From the NCBI GenBank assembly GCA_025774405.1, contig JALGWB010000095.1, forward strand, positions 1 through 11,552: 11,552 bases of DNA. Reading direction: 5' to 3'. Both the position numbers and the translations under genes were made by a program. Positions 6,942 to 11,552 of this stretch are shown here, piece by piece (the first letter of the stretch is position 1; every line of letters begins with the position of its first letter). The notes under the pieces were generated by a model. It made no database searches. It was not told the origin of the DNA and was given only the letters and a program-made list of their open reading frames with translations. The stretch is from a bacterium. GTDB taxonomy: Bacteria; Arandabacterota; Arandabacteria; Arandabacterales; Arandabacteraceae.

Positions 6942-8748
6942 ATGAAGAAAAGCTTACTATTGCTACTTCCCATCCTTGTTTCTCTGATGCTGCCTGGCGG
7001 CTCTCAAGCTGCTAGAAGGCGGGTCTCCGGTGGTCCAGTTGTCAGAGAGATTGAGATAGTGGGCCTAAGCAACTTCTCTGAGAAGAAGATCAAATCGCTC
7101 ATGGGAACCAAGGAGAGCCGGTTTCTCAGGACAAGACGCTACAGGGAAAGTCGCCTTGAGCAGGATCTGGCTTCGATCACAAACTTCTATCGAAACAACG
7201 GCTTTCTCAAGGTGCAGGCCAAGGTTGATACCATCATGTATGATGAAGATCATGAGAATGTGTGGATAAGGCTTCGGGTCGATGAGGGTGAGCAAACCAT
7301 CGTAGGTGGTGTTGAGTTTAGTGGCAATAGTGCACTATCCGATGCTGACCTCAGGCGTTTACTTTCGGTCAGGATTGGTGAGCCACTTGACGAACGGAAG
7401 ATAGCTGCGGACAAATATGCCATCTACGCAAAGTATGCCGATATTGGCTATGTTTATACGAGGATATCGCACGGCATCCTTGGGTCCGATGGAAAGGCAG
7501 CTGTAAGATACCTGATAGATGAGGGTGAGCCTGCATCTGTGGGTTCGCTTGTGGTCAAGGGTAACAATCGGACCCGCGCTCAGCTGATCACACGTGAAGT
7601 CGAGCTCAAGCCAGGTCAGTTGTTTTCCAGAAAGAAAATAATCGACAGTCAGCAGAATCTGTATGATACCGGACTCTTTAAGGATGTTGATATCGAGCCG
7701 GTTTCTGCCGGCACCGACTCCGGCAAGGTCGATCTGGTGATCAGGGTGAAGGAACGAAAGATGCGGGAGGTCTCCGTTGCTATTGGATATGGAACCAGGG
7801 ACGAGGCAAGGATGACCCTGGGATGGCTCCATCGCAATCTCTGGAATAGCGGCACGGAGCTGCAGCTGCGGTCAATAGTTGCTAGCAAGGATTTCGAATG
7901 GACAGGAAACCATTGAGGAATATCAAGAGGTTGATGGCGGTGAGTACCGACTTGTCAGAATTGGTGCAGATCTGAGCGTCAAAAAGGAGTTTTCGAGAGG
8001 TACTCGATTGGCACTCACCTACACTCATGAAATCGTGGACGTTCGTGATCCGAACTGGAAGGTTGAAGACACAGAAGAACTCAGATTGACACTTGGTCAG
8101 GAGATCAACCGTTCGGCTACATGTCTCTTCGAGAGGGATACCAGATTGCCATTCTTCGATCCCCATAGTGGCTCGCTATTTCGTCTTGTCGCCAAGCGAG
8201 CTGGTGGTATCTTCAAGGGTGACAATAACTACAGCAAGATAACGTTGAGCTGGGCAGGCTATCATCGATTTGTTGCGAATGCGGTATTGGCCTTGGGATT
8301 GCGGCTTGGTTTTGCAGAAGCCTTTGGTGAATCGAGACAGAAAGGGGTGCCGGATTATGAGCGATTTACCGCTGGTGGCTCAAGTACAATCAGGGGCTAC
8401 GACGAGCGTGAGTTCGGACCCGGCGACTTTCTCCTTATTGGGAATGCTGAAATTCGTTTCCCGATGTTCTGGAGGCTGGTTGGTGTGGTTTTTCTTGACA
8501 TGGGCAATGTCTGGCCAAGTATTCGAGAGGTTGACAGAGCGGACTTCGACATCAGCGTTCCAGCCTCAGAATTTGCGGCAAGAAGAGCAGAGGATGTGAA
8601 ATATAGCCTTGGTCTGGGTCTTGGAATCCAGACCCCTGTTGGTCCCGCACGCCTGGATTATGGATTCAGGCTGAAGCGAGGCTTTCTCGATTCTGGCAGA
8701 AAGGAAGCCTCCGGAATGATTCATATCGCCATAGGGCACACATTCTGA
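6942..8748 (+). CDS. bamA: Omp85-family outer-membrane assembly protein (BamA/TamA-like), frameshifted by an apparent internal deletion
   Basis: Omp85 proteins insert beta-barrel proteins into the outer membrane. The N-terminus is a clear signal peptide (MKKSLLLLLPILVSLMLPGG, cleavage near SQA-A). Three POTRA domains follow at about residues 34-116, 118-196 and 198-272, each ending in a VDEGE/IDEGE/VKERK-type strand; the barrel starts near 275. The first frame stops at 7914-7916; a second frame, open from about 7879, carries the rest (ETIEEYQEVDGGEYRL onward). It includes the L6-loop IRGY motif near 8390-8401, the GPARLDYGF region and a C-terminal IHIAIGHTF ending in Phe, the barrel-assembly signal. 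About 30 residues, one beta-hairpin, seem to be missing at the switch. Three POTRAs and the adjacent tamB suit TamA; the place after rseP suits BamA. Overlaps tamB as TGATG. Confidence 0.88.
7890..7915 (+). other. Frameshift and probable deletion junction in the Omp85 gene
   Basis: The barrel sequence passes from LRSIVASKDFEW in the first frame to ETIEEYQEVDGG in a frame offset by one. Omp85 barrels normally have a further beta-hairpin (roughly 25-35 residues) between these strands, and it is not found in any frame here. The frame change requires a loss of 3n+2 nt (or gain of 3n+1). The exact junction cannot be fixed without a homologue alignment. Confidence 0.65.
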
Positions 8749-11552
8749 TGAAAAGAGCTACAAAGGGCATAGTCTACTTTTTGATCGTTGTAGCTGTCGT
8801 CATAGTCGGCAGCTTCGCTTTCATACGACTGCAGAGCGAAAGGATTGCAGTACGGCTCAGCGACTACATGACATCAAGGTTCGGGGAAGATCGCAATCTT
8901 GCGATCGAGGTTGGGGATATTGGAGGGAGTTTTGTCCGTGATTTGCGCCTGAGGGATGTCTGCATAAGCTACGTTGGTGGAGAGGTTCCAAGGGTGCTCT
9001 TGTCTGCACCCGAGATCTATATAAGGTTCAACGTTTTCTCATTCCTGAGACAAAGAGTGGATATCGATTCCATTCATATAGCCTCACCCAGTCTGGTGAT
9101 TCCAATGGCTGCTGATGGTTCGCGCATCTATCCGACGGGTGATGTGGTGGAGGGCAAGGGGAAAACCACTCAACTCAACATCAGTCGCATATGGGTACAG
9201 GATGCTTCAATTGTCTGGCAGGATCACGAACCCAGGATACTGGCCAATCTGGATGTGATTTGTGGCTTGGTGAAGACAGACAGAATGACGAGACTAGGCA
9301 TCGATGAGTGCAGCTTCACGTACCAGGATCGAATGAGAGTGGATGACCTTTGTGGGATCTTCCAGATATTGCCTGACAGAATTATTTTCGAGGGGGCTTC
9401 GATCAAGACGTCAGCGAGCCAGCTCAGATTCTCGGGGTTTGTGGGAATATCAGACAATGATTCTCTGGGAGTTGAGCTGGGCATTGATAGTTTGAGCTTA
9501 GATGAGGTTGGCTTGCTGGTTGGAGGCTCAGGATCCTCTCAGGGTAGAATATCAGGTAATGTTGTTGCCATGGGTACCAAAGCCAGACTTGACCTCAGGG
9601 TCGAAGCCGACGGAGATGTTTACGGATGGTGGTTTGAAGATCTCAAGGCGAGTGCATCCTACAGGAAGAATGTCATCAGAATCTCGAGTTTGAGTATGGT
9701 TTTGAATGGGGCGGTGATGAAGTTGTCGGGCAAATACATCGCAGCTGATCCGCCACGTTATGTGGGCATCGTGGGCTTCTCCAATCTCGATCTTTCTCAA
9801 TTCATAAAGGATTCCAACGGAGGATATTCCTCGGAGCTCGCCGGAAGCATCCATTTCGACGGAAGGGGTTTCGACGCCAAACGATTCAAGCTGACGATTA
9901 CCCCCAACCTGACTCGCGGCCGTTATGAACGATGGGTTTTTGACAGAGTAACAGGGCATGCTACTTTTGATGCTTCAGCGGTCTATCTGGAAAACATTGT
10001 CGCTGGCATAGGCAGCACGACTGTTGCAACCACCGGTAGAATCGGATTTGATGGTGATACCGATCTCAGATTTGCATTTGAGAGCAACGACTTGAGTGAC
10101 ACCGAGCACTACCACAAACTCACTGGCCTCAAGGGGAATATGCAGGGTGAAGGTAGATTTACCTATCGTGGTGGTGTCAGCAGTTTTGAGGTGGCATCAG
10201 TTGGTGGAGATGTTGGCTACGAGGGTGTCGAGGCAGATAGTCTGGTCTTCTCGATCAAGCTTCTTGCTGGGGATGGGGGAGTCAAGGGCAGGGGTGGCGT
10301 CTTTGGAAGCGATCTCAGCATCGGGGGGATTGGCGCTAAGGAATTGCTTGCTGACTTTGAAATAGATGGTTCCGAGATCGACATCAAGAGGTTTGTTCTT
10401 ACCAGAGCGAATGATGACCACATCGGTGTAATAGGCAATTTGGTGTTGAAGCCTGAGGGCCTGGATGTCAACCTTGCACATCTCCTGATTGAGACGGGTC
10501 GTTATGTTTGGGAAACAACCGATTCTTTGCGAATCTGCTATCGGTCAGATTCCCTCCTCGTCAGTGACATTGAGATGGCATCTTCTGTCGGGCAGATCAT
10601 GGTAAGAGGCGGTTCATATATAGGGGGCAACTATTCTGTTTGCGTTGAAGCATCTGATCTTGATCTTGACTATGTCCGAGCGCTCGCCGGAGATCAGGTC
10701 CCGAGTGGTTTGCTGAACCTTTCATTGGATGTTTCAGGCTCGTATGAGAATCTGACTTTCACCTCAGATTTCCGCATAGACAGAGGTGAAATGATCAGGG
10801 TGGGCTTCGAAACTGTTAAGGGCAGCCTCAGGTATGATGGCGAGGTCTTGAGTGTTGATGCTCTCGAATTGAGGCAGAATGGTGGCAGGGTGAACCTGGT
10901 CGGTTCTATTCCGGTTGACCTTTCCCCGGCAGCGATAGCCACGCACAAAAGGGAAGGGACACTTGCGGAGCTCATACAGGAACTTGGTGAATTCGAAATC
11001 AAAGCAAACGATATGGATATTTCGATTCTTTCACCACTTCTTCCACCTCTTAAGAAAGTCCATGGGTATGCCGATCTGACCATGTCGATTAGCGGAAGCA
11101 AGAGTTCCCCAAGGATTGTAAGTGAGGGCAGGTTGAAGAAGGCAATTTACGGCAGGGTAAGCCTCGGAGAGATAACATGGACAGTGATATACGAAGATTC
11201 CTTGCTTAACATAGCGCACTTTGGATTTGGGGAGGAGGGTGAAAGGGGAGAGATATCTGGCGTGGTTCCTGCCGCAATCTCAATACTCCCGTTCAGGAGC
11301 ACCATCCTTGAATCACCCATGAATGTCTGGATAAAGGCTGACAACGGCGATCTTGGCTTGCTATGTGAGGTCATTCCGAGACTCAAGGTTTGCAAAGGTT
11401 GGTATTCTGCAGATATTCGGCTTGCCGGGACCTTGAGCGATCCGGAGTTCTACGGAAATTTCAAACTCACAGATGGACGGATTCGTTTCGAGGGGGTCGC
11501 ACAGGATCTTCGGGATATCTTCTTGACAGTCGAAGCCGATGGTAAGCGCTTT
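8748..11552 (+). CDS. tamB: TamB/AsmA-like translocation and assembly protein, 3'-partial
   Basis: An uninterrupted frame of 935 codons runs from the ATG at 8748 to the window edge without a stop. The product begins MKRATKGIVYFLIVVAVVIV, a basic start and a single membrane anchor (residues ~8-27), leaving the rest in the periplasm. Residues ~55-125 have the AsmA/TamB N-terminal pattern: VGDIGGSFVRDLRLRDV, then APEIYIRFNVFSFLRQRVDI and a SPSLVIP strand. The remainder is long, repetitive beta-rich sequence of alternating polar and hydrophobic residues. It has the family's recurrent 'GxLxxP..G' units, for example VHGYADLTMSISGSKSSPRI (about 770) and LAGTLSDPEFYGNFKLTDGR (about 893). In E. coli, TamB pairs with the Omp85 protein TamA, and relatives form hydrophobic grooves that carry lipids between membranes. 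The C-terminal DUF490 domain would lie beyond the window. Translation is probably coupled to the Omp85 gene by TGATG. Confidence 0.8.
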   Translation, partial: MKRATKGIVYFLIVVAVVIVGSFAFIRLQSERIAVRLSDYMTSRFGEDRNLAIEVGDIGGSFVRDLRLRDVCISYVGGEVPRVLLSAPEIYIRFNVFSFLRQRVDIDSIHIASPSLVIPMAADGSRIYPTGDVVEGKGKTTQLNISRIWVQDASIVWQDHEPRILANLDVICGLVKTDRMTRLGIDECSFTYQDRMRVDDLCGIFQILPDRIIFEGASIKTSASQLRFSGFVGISDNDSLGVELGIDSLSLDEVGLLVGGSGSSQGRISGNVVAMGTKARLDLRVEADGDVYGWWFEDLKASASYRKNVIRISSLSMVLNGAVMKLSGKYIAADPPRYVGIVGFSNLDLSQFIKDSNGGYSSELAGSIHFDGRGFDAKRFKLTITPNLTRGRYERWVFDRVTGHATFDASAVYLENIVAGIGSTTVATTGRIGFDGDTDLRFAFESNDLSDTEHYHKLTGLKGNMQGEGRFTYRGGVSSFEVASVGGDVGYEGVEADSLVFSIKLLAGDGGVKGRGGVFGSDLSIGGIGAKELLADFEIDGSEIDIKRFVLTRANDDHIGVIGNLVLKPEGLDVNLAHLLIETGRYVWETTDSLRICYRSDSLLVSDIEMASSVGQIMVRGGSYIGGNYSVCVEASDLDLDYVRALAGDQVPSGLLNLSLDVSGSYENLTFTSDFRIDRGEMIRVGFETVKGSLRYDGEVLSVDALELRQNGGRVNLVGSIPVDLSPAAIATHKREGTLAELIQELGEFEIKANDMDISILSPLLPPLKKVHGYADLTMSISGSKSSPRIVSEGRLKKAIYGRVSLGEITWTVIYEDSLLNIAHFGFGEEGERGEISGVVPAAISILPFRSTILESPMNVWIKADNGDLGLLCEVIPRLKVCKGWYSADIRLAGTLSDPEFYGNFKLTDGRIRFEGVAQDLRDIFLTVEADGKRF

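Overview
The window is a densely packed stretch of bacterial housekeeping genes, nearly all on the plus strand. The order is rpsB (5' end outside the window), tsf, pyrH, frr, uppS, cdsA, dxr, rseP, an Omp85-family outer-membrane assembly gene (bamA/tamA-like), and the first 935 codons of a tamB/AsmA-like gene that runs off the right edge. This order is widespread in bacteria with two membranes. The Omp85 barrel, the TamB-like protein and the RseP protease all point to a Gram-negative-type (diderm) envelope, and dxr points to the MEP isoprenoid pathway. Base composition looks balanced, AGG and ATA codons are frequent, and EF-Ts is the short (~200 aa) form. I cannot name the phylum from this; an uncultivated diderm lineage outside the classical Proteobacteria is my guess.

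Layout. Positions 1-1128 hold translation genes (S2, EF-Ts). Positions 1147-2425 hold UMP kinase and ribosome recycling factor, overlapping by 8 nt. Positions 2475-6547 hold an envelope and isoprenoid block: undecaprenyl-PP synthase, CDP-diglyceride synthase, DXP reductoisomerase and the site-2 protease, with overlaps or gaps of at most 11 nt between them. Positions 6548-6941 interrupt the plus-strand run: a small minus-strand ORF (6549-6842) that may encode an exported or lipoprotein-like polypeptide, then a ~100-nt spacer with a sigma70-like promoter facing the Omp85 gene. Positions 6942-11552 hold the Omp85 gene and, coupled by a TGATG junction, the tamB-like gene.

The genes link protein synthesis with envelope construction: UppS supplies the lipid carrier for wall and surface polysaccharides, Dxr feeds its precursors, CdsA supplies CDP-diacylglycerol for phospholipids, RseP performs intramembrane proteolysis, and Omp85 plus TamB serve outer-membrane protein insertion and probably lipid transport.

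The most notable anomaly is that two genes expected to be essential, rpsB and the Omp85 gene, are each broken by what looks like an internal deletion of roughly 90-100 nt that also shifts the frame. Assembly or sample error is the leading explanation. I found no mobile element, CRISPR array, tRNA or rRNA, and no convincing new multi-gene system. The best candidates for something little described are the minus-strand small protein and the three-POTRA Omp85/TamB pair.
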